34,565 nt of DNA from Inquilinus limosus (GTDB lineage: Bacteria; Pseudomonadota; Alphaproteobacteria; DSM-16000; Inquilinaceae). Positions 7,990-16,327 of the stretch are shown in pieces. The DNA is taken from positions 1 to 34,565 of the forward strand of contig JAEKLZ010000161.1 of NCBI GenBank assembly GCA_019508225.1, given 5' to 3'. Position 1 is the stretch's first letter, and every line of letters starts with the position of its first letter. Under the pieces are notes generated by a model that ran no database searches, was not told where the DNA came from, and saw only the letters and a list, made by a program, of their open reading frames with translations. A program made the position numbers and the translations under genes.

Positions 7990-8035
7990 GGCGGGACCTC
8001 TCTGTTGTCGGTTGTTGTCTGTCGGAACGGGTGTG

Positions 8036-8878
8036 TCAGCCGCGCCCGTGCCAGGGCGTCAGCCGGCGCTGCAGCAGGCGCAGCAGATATTCCAGCAGGA
8101 AGGCGACGACGGCGATCACCAGGATGCCCAGCACCACCACATCGGTGACCAGGAACTGTGCCGCGCTCTGAATCATGAAGCCGAGGCCGCTGGTGGCGGC
8201 GACCAGCTCCGCGGCCACCAGGGTCGACCAGCCGACGCCGAGGCCGATGCGCACCCCGGTCAGGATCTCCGGCAGCGCGTTCGGCAGGATGACGTGGCGC
8301 AGCAGCTGGGTCCGGGTGGCGCCCAGCGAACGGGCGGCGCGCAGCCGGTCGGACGGCACGCCGCGCACCCCGGCAGCGGTCGAGATCGCGATCGGGGCGA
8401 AGATGGCGAGAAAGATCACCAGGACCTTCGAGGTCTCGCCGATGCCGAACCAGATCACGATCAGCGGCAGATACGCCAGGGGCGGGATCGGCCGGTAGAA
8501 CTCGATCAGCGGGTCCAGGATGCCGTGCGCCACCCGGCTGGTGCCGATGGCGACGCCGACCGGGATCGCCACCACCAGCGCCAGCGCCAGGGCGGCGAAG
8601 ACACGGCCCAGGCTGGCGGCGAGGTGCTGCAGCAGCGTCGCATCGGCGAAGCCGGTGGCGGCCGTGGTGACCAGCTTGTGCAGCACCGCCTGCGGCGTCG
8701 GCAGGAACAGGGGCGGGACGAGGCCGAGATTGGAGACGAGCCCCCACACCAGGAGGAGGCCCGCCACCGTGGCGAGGCTGATCAGCTTCGTCCCGCGGCC
8801 CTTCCTGAGTCCGGGGCGCCGGCTCGTCACCTTGCGAGCCGGAGACGCCACCGGCTTCTGAAGCGCGACATCCGCCAC
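8036..8878 (-). CDS. tauC: Taurine ABC transporter permease TauC
   Basis: A 280-residue inner-membrane permease of the nitrate/sulfonate/taurine family. After a basic N-terminus come about six helices and the EAA loop with [38 protein letters not shown]-type sequence is characteristic of TauC/SsuC. The start is GTG at 8878, just after the tauB stop, with GAGG inside the end of tauB; no suitable ATG is near. It works with TauA and TauB as a sulfonate importer. The close relative SsuC cannot be excluded from sequence alone, but the linked tauD favours tauC. Confidence 0.92.
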   Translation of the reverse strand: MADVALQKPVASPARKVTSRRPGLRKGRGTKLISLATVAGLLLVWGLVSNLGLVPPLFLPTPQAVLHKLVTTAATGFADATLLQHLAASLGRVFAALALALVVAIPVGVAIGTSRVAHGILDPLIEFYRPIPPLAYLPLIVIWFGIGETSKVLVIFLAIFAPIAISTAAGVRGVPSDRLRAARSLGATRTQLLRHVILPNALPEILTGVRIGLGVGWSTLVAAELVAATSGLGFMIQSAAQFLVTDVVVLGILVIAVVAFLLEYLLRLLQRRLTPWHGRG

Positions 8879-8879
8879 G

Positions 8880-9659
8880 TCAGGCCGCCTCGCGCTCGAA
8901 GATCAGGTCCATCACCCGCTCGCGCAGGGCGATGAAGCCGGGGTCGGATTTGATCCGGCGCGCCGGCTCGCCGGTACAGTAGCGGCGGCCGAAATCCAGC
9001 CGCAGCTCCTCGACGATGCGGCCGGGTTGCGGCGACATCACCACCAGCCGGGTCGCCAGGAACAGCGCTTCCTCGATACTGTGCGTGATCAGGAACAGGC
9101 TCTTGCCGGTGCGGTGCCACAGCTCCAGCAGCAGCTCCTGCATCCGCTCCCGCGTCAGCGCGTCGAGCGCCCCCAGCGGCTCGTCCAGCAGCAGCACCTC
9201 GGGGTCGGCAGCCAGGGCGCGGGCCAGGCCGACCCGCTGCTTCATGCCGCCCGACAGCTCCCACAGCCGCTGCCGCTCGAAGCCTTCCAGCCCGACCAGC
9301 CGCAGAATGCGCCGGGCCCGGTCGTCGCGCTCGGCCGGGGGGATCCCGCGCAGCCGCAGCGCAAAGCCGACATTGCCCAGCACGTCAAGCCAGGGGAACA
9401 GGGCGTCGTCCTGGAAGACGACGCCCCGCTCCACCCCAGGTCCGGTCACACGAACGCCGCCGAGTGTGACCGTCCCTGCCTCTGGCGCCAGGAAGCCCGC
9501 CATCAGGTTCAACAGCGTGGTCTTGCCGCATCCCGACCGGCCGAGGGCGACGACGAATTCGCCCGGCTCGATCGCGAGGGTGATCCGGTCCAGCGCGCGG
9601 ATGTCGCCATCCGCCGCAGGATAGGTCACCGAAACGGCATTCACCGCCAGAACCGACAT
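8880..9659 (-). CDS. tauB: Taurine ABC transporter ATP-binding protein TauB
   Basis: A 259-residue ABC ATPase on the cytoplasmic face. Walker A is GRSGCGKT at 40-47, the signature LSGGMKQR at 135-142, Walker B LLLDEP at 156-161 and the switch His at 193 (ITHSIEEA). The Q-loop motif [10 protein letters not shown] and the signature are typical of the nitrate/sulfonate/taurine subfamily. It sits between tauA (20 bp upstream) and tauC (1 bp downstream), so the three are surely translated from one mRNA. It powers taurine uptake through TauC. Confidence 0.94.
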   Translation of the reverse strand: MSVLAVNAVSVTYPAADGDIRALDRITLAIEPGEFVVALGRSGCGKTTLLNLMAGFLAPEAGTVTLGGVRVTGPGVERGVVFQDDALFPWLDVLGNVGFALRLRGIPPAERDDRARRILRLVGLEGFERQRLWELSGGMKQRVGLARALAADPEVLLLDEPLGALDALTRERMQELLLELWHRTGKSLFLITHSIEEALFLATRLVVMSPQPGRIVEELRLDFGRRYCTGEPARRIKSDPGFIALRERVMDLIFEREAA

Positions 9660-9679
9660 GGGCCTCTCCTGCGCCCGGT

Positions 9680-10684
9680 TCAGTTCGTCGCTGTGGTTGC
9701 AGCGACGAAACGGGCGTCGACATAGGGCGCGTAATCCTCCAGCGCCTGGTCGATCTTACCCTGCTCCTTCAAAAAAGCTGCAGTGTCGGCGATCGCCTTG
9801 ACCGTGCCGCCGCCCAGCAGGGCAGGGCCGGCCTGCTCGGCCTTCACCGGGAAGACGCTGCCCTGCAGCAGGGCCGGGATCTCCTCCGGCTTCGCTCCGG
9901 TCAGCTTGGCGATCTTGGCGACCTGTTCCGATTCCGCGCTCCACGCCTTCGGATCGGCGCGGTAGGCCGCGTATTCCTTCAGGGTGACGTCGGCGAAGGC
10001 CTGCACCGCCTTGGGGTCCGTGTCGATCAGGTCGGCCCGGGCGATCCAGGCATCGAAGGTCGGCGCGCCCCAGGACGCGACCTCGGTCGAGGTGACCAGG
10101 ACCTTGCCGCTTTCCTTGATCCTGCCCAGCGCAGGGTCCCAGACATAGGCGGCGTCGATGTCGCCGCGCTGCCAAGCCGCCGCGATCTCCGGCGGCCGCA
10201 GGTTCAGGATGCGGACCGAGGTCGGATCGATGCCCCAGTGCTTCAGCGCCGCCAGCAGGCTGTAATGGGTGGTCGAGACGAAGGGCACCGCCACGGTCTT
10301 GCCGGCCAGGTCGGCCGGCTTGTCAATGCCGGCGCCATTGCGCACCACCAGCGCCTCGGCGTCGCCGATCCCGATCGCGACCAGGATGGTGCGGATCGGC
10401 AGCTCGCGGCTGGCCGCGGCGGCCAGCGGGCTGGACCCGACATAGCCGATCTGGACCCCGCCGGAGGCAATGGCGGCGATGACATCGGCGCCGCTGTCGA
10501 ATTTGCGCCATTCGACCGGGCGGCCGATGGCCTTCTCGTACAGGCCGTCGGCCTGCGCCACCTTCGCCGGCTCCACCGTGCTCTGGTAGCCGATGGTCAG
10601 CGGTTCCTCGGCCCGGGCGTAGTTGCCGATGACCACGGCGGCCGCACCGGCCAAGAGGGACCATCGCAGGATCTGGACGAGCAT
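9680..10684 (-). CDS. tauA: Taurine-binding periplasmic protein TauA
   Basis: A 334-residue binding protein. From the chosen ATG (10684) a clear Sec signal peptide runs to residue 25 (hydrophobic [14 protein letters not shown] before EEPLTIGYQ). The mature start [20 protein letters not shown] and the block [15 protein letters not shown] are typical of TauA/SsuA. GAGG about 10 bases before 10684 supports this start. The frame stays open up to 11056, but the added 120 residues look like translated leader and would bury the signal peptide. It captures taurine and delivers it to TauBC. The upstream leader carries a short Cys-containing ORF. Confidence 0.92.
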   Translation of the reverse strand: MLVQILRWSLLAGAAAVVIGNYARAEEPLTIGYQSTVEPAKVAQADGLYEKAIGRPVEWRKFDSGADVIAAIASGGVQIGYVGSSPLAAAASRELPIRTILVAIGIGDAEALVVRNGAGIDKPADLAGKTVAVPFVSTTHYSLLAALKHWGIDPTSVRILNLRPPEIAAAWQRGDIDAAYVWDPALGRIKESGKVLVTSTEVASWGAPTFDAWIARADLIDTDPKAVQAFADVTLKEYAAYRADPKAWSAESEQVAKIAKLTGAKPEEIPALLQGSVFPVKAEQAGPALLGGGTVKAIADTAAFLKEQGKIDQALEDYAPYVDARFVAATTATN

Positions 10685-10802
10685 TCGAAACAATCCTCGA
10701 ACGAACATGCGCACACGCAGGGCCGGTCGCGCATCGAACCCGGTCAGGGAGCGCGGATCAGTCGGCCGGGGCGCCGTTATGGAAGGGGGGAAAGGGCGCG
10801 GC

Positions 10803-10844
10803 TCAGGCTTGGCCGCGACAGCCGGGATCGCAGATGAGAGACAT
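10803..10844 (-). CDS. Possible 13-residue leader peptide with two Cys codons
   Basis: The frame encodes MSLICDPGCRGQA. It has a strong ribosome site (GAGGAG at 10854-10859, nine bases before the ATG) and lies on the tauA strand, ending about 120 bases before the tauA start. Cysteine is rare, and two Cys codons in 13, in front of a sulfur-scavenging operon, would fit a leader whose translation senses cysteine supply (inference). I see no clear terminator or anti-terminator between it and tauA. It may also be a chance frame; too short for composition tests. Confidence 0.4.
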   Translation of the reverse strand: MSLICDPGCRGQA

Positions 10845-10863
10845 GGGCTTCGACTCCTCGAGA

Positions 10864-10881
10864 CCACGAACCCGGTCGTGG
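10864..10881 (-). promoter_or_regulatory. Stem-loop in the tauA leader
   Basis: CCACGA-ACCCGG-TCGTGG (plus-strand reading) is a perfect 6-bp stem with a 6-base loop, ending 4 bases before the GAGGAG ribosome site of the short leader ORF. In the mRNA it could gate access to that site. Function is inferred from position only. Confidence 0.35.
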
Positions 10882-10993
10882 CGCTTAGCGTTTGGTGACG
10901 CGGCGCAAGCTTCACCGAAAATTGCCGCGGCGCGATCCCGGACAGGATCGACAAGGCACAGGCTTTCACAGTCGCCTGGATCAAGTCAACATG

Positions 10994-11024
10994 ATTCAAC
11001 AACAACGCGTCATGGGTGTTGAAT
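10994..11024. promoter_or_regulatory. Inverted repeat ATTCAACA-N15-TGTTGAAT, candidate operator
   Basis: Two perfect 8-bp arms (10994-11001 and 11017-11024) flank a 15-base spacer in the 573-bp region between the divergent tauA and RTX-like genes. Related TCAAC half-sites occur just to its left (10985-10989). The separation of arm centres is about two helical turns, fitting a dimeric regulator. It could serve either gene. The remainder of 10685-11257 holds the tau leader and otherwise no recognised gene. Confidence 0.45.
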
Positions 11025-11257
11025 AAATTACATGCTATTGACGGTATACATTCCAAGGACTGCCCTCCTGGCTCTGTGACCGGATGGGCCGCAACCGGTC
11101 ATTCCGGATGCAAAATATTTTAGGCAAATTCGCGCATACCCTGGTGTTCGAGCGTATGATGTCACCATGGCACAGCCGAGCCCAACCCTTTCAGACCGGG
11201 GGGCCGCGAGCCCCTTCGACGGCACCGGCGCGCGGCTGGCCGTGGGGAGGTATTTTC

Positions 11258-13930
11258 ATGGCGATCATCAATGGCACCAGCGGCGCCGACAATTTGGTCG
11301 GCACCAGCGCCGCTGACACGATCAACGGTTTCGACGGCAACGACATCATCAACGCCGGCACCCGGCCGACGGTCGCCGGCTCCGGCATCGACGTGGTCGA
11401 TGGCGGGGCGGGCTTCGACACGTTGGTCGTCAACTGCTCCGGCGAGACCCAGTCGGTGCAGCTGTTCACCGGCGGGTCGCCGACCTTCCAAGTCCGGTCG
11501 ACCACCGGCAATTTTTACGTCGACGCCTACAACATGGAGGCGGTGAACTTCACCGGCGGCTCGGGCAATGATTCGATCGACACCGGCGAGCGCTCCGGCG
11601 CGGTGAACGGCGGCGCCGGCATCGACCACTGGCTCGCCGATCTGGGCGGGCTGTTCACCGGCGTGACCTTCATCCTGGGGACCACGACATCGATCGCCGC
11701 CGCGGGGCTGAGCTCGATCCTGAGCATCGAGCGCATCACTCTGACCACCGGCGCCGGCAATGACACGATCACCGGCGGCAGCCAGGCCGACACCATCTCG
11801 ACCGGCGACGGCAGTGACACCATCGACGCGAAGACGCGGCAGACCTTGGCCGGGTCCGGGACCGATGTCGTCGACGGCGGGCTGGACACCGACACGCTGA
11901 TCGTCAACGCCGCGGCCGAGACCCAAGGGGTGCAGCTGTTCACCGGCGGGTCGCCGACCTTCCAGGTGCGCTCGACCTCCAACAACTTCTACGTCGACGC
12001 CTACAATATGGAGGTGATCAAGTTCACCGGTGGCTCCGGCGCCGATACGATCCAGACCGGCACCCGGGGCGGGACGATCGATGGCGGCGCCGGCATCGAC
12101 TCCTGGCAGGCCGATCTGAGCGGCCTGGTCTCGGGCGTGGCGTTCCAGCTGGGCACGACCACGTCGATCGCGGCGGCGGGGCTGACCTCGATCCTCAATC
12201 TCGAGCGGATGAACCTGACCACCGGCAGCGGCAACGACAATGTCATCGGCGGCACCCAGGCCGACATCATCAGCACCGGCAACGGCAACGACACCATCAA
12301 CGCCAGGTCGCGGCCGACGGTGGCGGGGTCCGGCACCGACGTGGTCGACGGCGGAGCCGGCAGCGATACGCTGGTGGTCTATTGCGCGACCGAGACGCTG
12401 GGGGTGCAGCTGTTCACCGGCGGGTCGCCGACCTTCCAGCTGCGCTCGACCTCCAACAATTTCCACGTCGACGCCTACAACATGGAGACCGTGCAGTTCA
12501 CCGGCGGCGCGGGGGCCGACTTCATCCAGACCGGCACCCTCGGCGGAACGGTGAACGGCGGCGGCGGCATCGACCAATGGGAGGCCGATCTCAGCGCGCT
12601 TGTCTCCGGAGTGACCTTCACGCTGGGGACGACGACCTCGATCGCCGCGGCAGGGCTGACCTCTATCCTCGGGCTCGACCGTATCACCCTGACCACCGGC
12701 GCGGGCGACGATACGATCACCGGTGGCAGCCAGGCCGACATCATCAAAACCGGCGGCGGCAATGATGCCATCGACGCAAAGACGCGGCCGACGCTGGCGG
12801 GGTCGGGGACCGATGTGGTCGATGGCGGCGCCGGCAGCGACACGCTGATCGTCAACGCCTCGGCCGATACGCTGGGTATGCAGCTGTTCACCGGCGGGTC
12901 GCCGACCTTCCAGGTGCGCTCGACCTCCGGCAACTTCTACGTCGACGCCTACAACATGGAGGTGATCAAGTTCACCGGCGGTTCGGGGGCCGATTCGATC
13001 CAGACCGGCACCCGGGGCGGCACGGTGGACGGCGGCGCCGGCATCGACCACTGGCAGGCCGATCTCGCCGGACTGGTCACGGGCGTGGCCTTCACCCTGG
13101 GGACCACGACGTCGATCGCGGCGGCGGGGCTGACCTCGATCCTCAATCTCGAGCGCCTCACCCTGACCACCGGCAGCGGCAACGATGCCATCATCGGCGG
13201 CGCCCAGGCCGACAGCATCACCACCGGCGCCGGCAATGACAGCATCGATGCCAGGACCCGCCCAACCGCGGCGGGGTCCGGGGTCGACGTGGTCGATGGC
13301 GGCGCGGGCAGCGACATGCTGATCGTCAACGCCTCGGCCGAGACCCAGGCGGTGCAGCTGTTCGCCGGCGGGTCGCCGAGCTTCCAGGTACGGTCGGCCA
13401 CCGGCAATTTCTATGTCGACGCCTACAACATGGAATCGGTGACGTTCCACGGCAGCAGCGCCGGCGACACCATCACCGGCAACACCGGCGCCGACATCCT
13501 GAACGGCCGCGCCGGCGCCGATGTGCTGGATGGCGGGGTGGGCGACGACAAGATCGACGGCGGCACCGAGGGCGACTCGATCCGCGGCGGCCGCGGGGCC
13601 GATACGCTGACCGGCGGCTTCGGCGCCGACACGCTGCTGTACGGCGCGGTGCTCGATTCCTGGGTCGCCGGGGCCAAGATCGACACGGTCACCGACTTCG
13701 TCAGCGGCTTCGACAAGTTCGACCTGTCGGCGATCGACGCCAACAACATCGGGGCGGACGGCAACCAGACCTTCACCTTCATCGGCGCGGCCGCCTTCAC
13801 CGGCGCCCGCGGCCAGCTGCGGGCGGTGGCCGGGGTGGTCGAAGCCGATGTCACCGGCGACGGCGTGGCCGATTTCCGCGTGGTGCTGTCGAACGGCGTG
13901 GCGGCTGTGGCGGCCGATTTCGTGCTGTAG
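11258..13930 (+). CDS. RTX-like secreted protein with tandem 158-residue repeats
   Basis: An 890-residue acidic, Gly/Asp/Thr-rich protein. The start at 11258 is set by a strong GGGGAGG seven bases upstream; the open frame reaches back to 11084 without such a site. It opens with hemolysin-type calcium-binding sequence (GTSGADNLVGTSAADTINGF), then four full and one partial 158-residue modules. Each has RTX-type nonapeptides (GNDTITGG), a conserved core (VQLFTGGSPTFQVRS, FYVDAYNME) and GTTTSIAAAGL. Canonical RTX repeats follow at about 744-795 and a serralysin-like C-terminal domain at 796-890 (DTVTDFVSGFDKFDLSAIDA), ending DFVL, an acidic-hydrophobic tail typical of type I secretion signals. 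There is no Sec signal. No catalytic domain was recognised; it may be a matrix or surface protein. No exporter genes are in the window. Confidence 0.85.
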   Translation: MAIINGTSGADNLVGTSAADTINGFDGNDIINAGTRPTVAGSGIDVVDGGAGFDTLVVNCSGETQSVQLFTGGSPTFQVRSTTGNFYVDAYNMEAVNFTGGSGNDSIDTGERSGAVNGGAGIDHWLADLGGLFTGVTFILGTTTSIAAAGLSSILSIERITLTTGAGNDTITGGSQADTISTGDGSDTIDAKTRQTLAGSGTDVVDGGLDTDTLIVNAAAETQGVQLFTGGSPTFQVRSTSNNFYVDAYNMEVIKFTGGSGADTIQTGTRGGTIDGGAGIDSWQADLSGLVSGVAFQLGTTTSIAAAGLTSILNLERMNLTTGSGNDNVIGGTQADIISTGNGNDTINARSRPTVAGSGTDVVDGGAGSDTLVVYCATETLGVQLFTGGSPTFQLRSTSNNFHVDAYNMETVQFTGGAGADFIQTGTLGGTVNGGGGIDQWEADLSALVSGVTFTLGTTTSIAAAGLTSILGLDRITLTTGAGDDTITGGSQADIIKTGGGNDAIDAKTRPTLAGSGTDVVDGGAGSDTLIVNASADTLGMQLFTGGSPTFQVRSTSGNFYVDAYNMEVIKFTGGSGADSIQTGTRGGTVDGGAGIDHWQADLAGLVTGVAFTLGTTTSIAAAGLTSILNLERLTLTTGSGNDAIIGGAQADSITTGAGNDSIDARTRPTAAGSGVDVVDGGAGSDMLIVNASAETQAVQLFAGGSPSFQVRSATGNFYVDAYNMESVTFHGSSAGDTITGNTGADILNGRAGADVLDGGVGDDKIDGGTEGDSIRGGRGADTLTGGFGADTLLYGAVLDSWVAGAKIDTVTDFVSGFDKFDLSAIDANNIGADGNQTFTFIGAAAFTGARGQLRAVAGVVEADVTGDGVADFRVVLSNGVAAVAADFVL
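11270..13490 (+). repeat. 474-bp tandem repeat, four full copies and one partial
   Basis: Units begin at 11270, 11744, 12218, 12692 and 13166, each exactly 474 bp apart. The landmark CTGTTC of the LFTGG codons falls at 11462, 11936, 12410, 12884 and 13358 (CTGTTC throughout). There are no length changes between units, and long stretches are identical at DNA level, including silent positions. This suggests recent duplication or ongoing gene conversion. The fifth copy diverges after about 320 bp into canonical RTX repeats. Confidence 0.92.
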
Positions 13931-14012
13931 GACAGGGTTTCGCACCGGGACGCGGGGCCGGGCAGCGCACAGCCGGGTTCCCCTTCCGTTCGGCTCCGGC
14001 TATGGTCCAGCC

Positions 14013-14729
14013 ATGCCAAGCCAGACCCGCCCCGGGGCGTCGCCCGCCCTTCTCGCCGTCACCGGCCTCGACCGGCCGGTGGCGCTGCGCCGCAATGCGC
14101 GGGCGCGGCGGCTGTCGCTGCGGCTCGACCCGACATCGGGTGAGGTGGTGGTGGTGGCGCCGCCGCGGGTGCCGGCGCAGGTGATCGCGGATTTCGTCAA
14201 CCGCCATGCCGAGTGGGTGCGCCGCCGCCGTGCCGCCATGCCGGTCCGGATGCCGTTCCAGCCCGGCGCCGAGATCCCGATCCTCGGCGTGCCGCACCGG
14301 ATCGCGCATGACCCGGCGGCGGGCCGCGGCGTCCGTTGCGCCGATGGCGAGCTCAGGATCGGCGGCCCGGCCGAACATCTCGGCGCCCGCCTGGCCGCCT
14401 GGCTGCGGGCGGAGGCGCGGCGCCAGCTGCTGCTGCGCAGCCGGGCGGCGGCGCTCAGGCTCGGCGTCACCGTCGCGGCGGTGACGGTGCGTGACACCCG
14501 CAGCCGCTGGGGCAGCTGCGCCTCCAGCGGCCGGCTCAGCTATTCCTGGCGCCTGCTGCTGGCGCCCGAATCCGTGCTCGACTACGTGGTGGCGCACGAG
14601 GTCGCGCATCTGGTCGAGATGAACCATTCCGCGCGCTTCTGGGCGGTGGTCGACCGGCTGCACCCGGATGCCGACCGCTGCCGTGCCTGGCTGAAGGCCA
14701 GGGGACAGGATCTGCACCTCTATGGCTGA
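14013..14729 (+). CDS. YgjP-like zinc metallopeptidase (DUF45/SprT-related)
   Basis: A 238-residue protein of the YgjP/DUF45 family. The zinc site is H195-E196-V-A-H199 with a third His at 205 (EMNHSARFW), followed by the family ending with a DADRCRAWLKARG-like block. The N-terminal half has the conserved arginine-rich strand (ARRLSLRLDP), and SRWGSCASSGRLSYSW precedes the active site. The ATG at 14013 begins a normal-length protein; the frame is open 165 bp further back into the RTX gene, but that is a shadow. Family members are putative cytoplasmic proteases of unknown substrate. Its last 8 bases overlap the MFS gene that follows, so the two are likely co-translated. Confidence 0.88.
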   Translation: MPSQTRPGASPALLAVTGLDRPVALRRNARARRLSLRLDPTSGEVVVVAPPRVPAQVIADFVNRHAEWVRRRRAAMPVRMPFQPGAEIPILGVPHRIAHDPAAGRGVRCADGELRIGGPAEHLGARLAAWLRAEARRQLLLRSRAAALRLGVTVAAVTVRDTRSRWGSCASSGRLSYSWRLLLAPESVLDYVVAHEVAHLVEMNHSARFWAVVDRLHPDADRCRAWLKARGQDLHLYG

Positions 14730-15951
14730 TCGGGCTGCCGGGGCCGGGGGCCTGCAGCCCTCGGCCGTCATCGCCGTCGTCCTGACGCTGCTGACCGGCT
14801 TCGGTCCGATGTCGACCGACTTGTACCTGCCGTCGCTGCCGGCGCTGGTCACGGCCTTCGACAGCGACATCGCCACGGTGCAGCTGACTCTCAGCGTCTT
14901 CCTGGTCGGCTTCGCCGTGGCGCAGCTGGTGTACGGCCCGGTGTCCGACCGCATCGGCCGGCGCCCGGCGATCCTGGCCGGGGTGACGATCTTCACCGCC
15001 GCCAGCATCGCCTGCGCGCTGGCGACCTCGATCGAGATGCTGATCCTGTGCAGGTTCCTGCAGGCGCTCGGCGCCTGCAGCGGGCCGGTGCTGGGCCGGG
15101 CCGTGGTGCGCGACCTGTACGGGCCCGAACGCTCGGCCCGCGTTCTCGCCTACATGTCGATGGCGATGGCGCTGGCCCCGGCGATCGGGCCGATCATCGG
15201 CGGCGTGCTGCAGCAGGAATTCGGCTGGCAGGCCACCTTCTGGCTGCTGGTCGGTTTCGGCGTGCTGATGCTGGGCTCGGTGCTCGGGCTGCTCGGCGAA
15301 AGCAACCGGCACCGCGACCCGCTGGCCACCAGCCCGGCCCGGCTGGTCCGCAACTACGCCAGCCTGCTGCGCCACCGCCGCTACATCGGCTATGTCGCGA
15401 TCGTCGCCTGCAGCTACAGCACGATCTTCACCTTCATCTCCGGCTCGTCCTTTGTCCTGTCCGGCATGCTGGGCCTGTCGCCGCCGGCCTATGGCGCCTG
15501 CTTCGGCATCGTCTGCGTCGGCTATATCTGCGGCACCTTCGGGTCCGGCCGCCTGACGCTGCGAATGGGCATCAACCGCATGATCGCGGCGGGAACGCTG
15601 GTGATGCTGGCCGGTGCCGCGGCGATGGCGGGGCTGGCGGCCGCGGGCGTGTTCACCGTCTGGGCGGTGGTCGGCCCGTTCTTCGTCGTCATGATCGGCG
15701 TCGGCCTGACCTTTCCCAACGCCATCGCCGGGGCGATCGCGCCGTTCCCGGCCATGGCCGGCACCGCCTCGGCGCTGATGGGCTTCCTGCAGATGACGCT
15801 GGCGGCGCTGGTCGGCATCGCCATCGGCCACGCCACAGGCAGCGACGGCCTGCCGATGGCCTTCGCCGCGCTGCTGACCTCCCTCGGGGCGCTGGCGGCC
15901 TTCCGCTTCCTGGTCAGGCCTTCGAGCGGACGGCCAGCCGGAACGGCCTGA
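14722..15951 (+). CDS. Bcr/CflA family MFS drug efflux transporter
   Basis: A 409-residue inner-membrane protein with about 12 helices. The N-terminal MSTDLYLPSLPAL motif is the Bcr/CflA hallmark, followed by the MFS loop GPVSDRIGRRP between helices 2 and 3 and RFLQALGACSGPVLGRAVVRD in helix 4. Proteins of this group export bicyclomycin, sulfonamides, chloramphenicol or sulfur-containing amino acids such as cysteine. The ATG lies inside the metallopeptidase gene (8-bp overlap). The 3-prime end overlaps the convergent YciI gene by 38 bp. The substrate is not predictable. Confidence 0.92.
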   Translation: MADRAAGAGGLQPSAVIAVVLTLLTGFGPMSTDLYLPSLPALVTAFDSDIATVQLTLSVFLVGFAVAQLVYGPVSDRIGRRPAILAGVTIFTAASIACALATSIEMLILCRFLQALGACSGPVLGRAVVRDLYGPERSARVLAYMSMAMALAPAIGPIIGGVLQQEFGWQATFWLLVGFGVLMLGSVLGLLGESNRHRDPLATSPARLVRNYASLLRHRRYIGYVAIVACSYSTIFTFISGSSFVLSGMLGLSPPAYGACFGIVCVGYICGTFGSGRLTLRMGINRMIAAGTLVMLAGAAAMAGLAAAGVFTVWAVVGPFFVVMIGVGLTFPNAIAGAIAPFPAMAGTASALMGFLQMTLAALVGIAIGHATGSDGLPMAFAALLTSLGALAAFRFLVRPSSGRPAGTA

Positions 15952-16210
15952 TGTCAATCAGCTGCCACACCCCGCCGGTGACATAGGGGTCGGCGGCGAT
16001 GATGGCGTCCAGCGTGGCCCGGTCCGGCACGTCGTAGAGAACGCTGGAGCCGATCATCCGGCCCTCATCGTCCAGGATCGCGCCGCCGGCGATGATCACG
16101 CCTTCCTCCGCGTATCGGCGGGCGCCGACCAGATGCTGCTCGCGCGCCGCCAGGCGCCGGGCCGGGGCCTCGGCGTCGTCGCCGTCCTTCGCGGTCACCA
16201 GGAACTGCAT
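15914..16210 (-). CDS. YciI family protein
   Basis: A 98-residue protein with the YciI/YCGL-like alpha-beta barrel pattern: MQFLVTAKDGDDAEAPARRL, a central His in REQHLVGARRYAEEG, GGAILDDEGRMIGSSVLYDV and the DPYVTGGVWQLIDIRPF end. Family members form dimers with an Asp-His pair and are thought to be small enzymes or stress proteins; the activity is mostly unknown. The ATG at 16210 has GGGAGG nine bases upstream. The frame remains open much further against the SDR gene, which is a shadow. Its 3-prime end overlaps the convergent efflux gene. Confidence 0.88.
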   Translation of the reverse strand: MQFLVTAKDGDDAEAPARRLAAREQHLVGARRYAEEGVIIAGGAILDDEGRMIGSSVLYDVPDRATLDAIIAADPYVTGGVWQLIDIRPFRLAVRSKA

Positions 16211-16327
16211 GGCTTTCCTCCCTTGTCGATCCGCCGAGCATAGCGGCGTTCGGCCCGGTCGCAACCGGCCCGGCGATCTGCTACCCAGGGGCACGAGTTT
16301 CGGGTGCCCATTCGGGTGGAGGACGAG

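Noticed and set aside
10685-11056. Upstream extension of tauA
   Set aside because: It would place 120 low-complexity residues before the signal peptide. The site at 10684 has a ribosome site and a normal signal peptide.
11270-13490. CRISPR-like or satellite array
   Set aside because: The 474-bp units are in frame, translate to one protein and have no short spacers.
11162-13945. Very long open frame (927 codons) antisense to the RTX-like gene
   Set aside because: Rich in Gly, Asp, His and Arg with repeats mirroring the sense gene; no ribosome site or domain. It is a by-product of repeated GC-rich codons.
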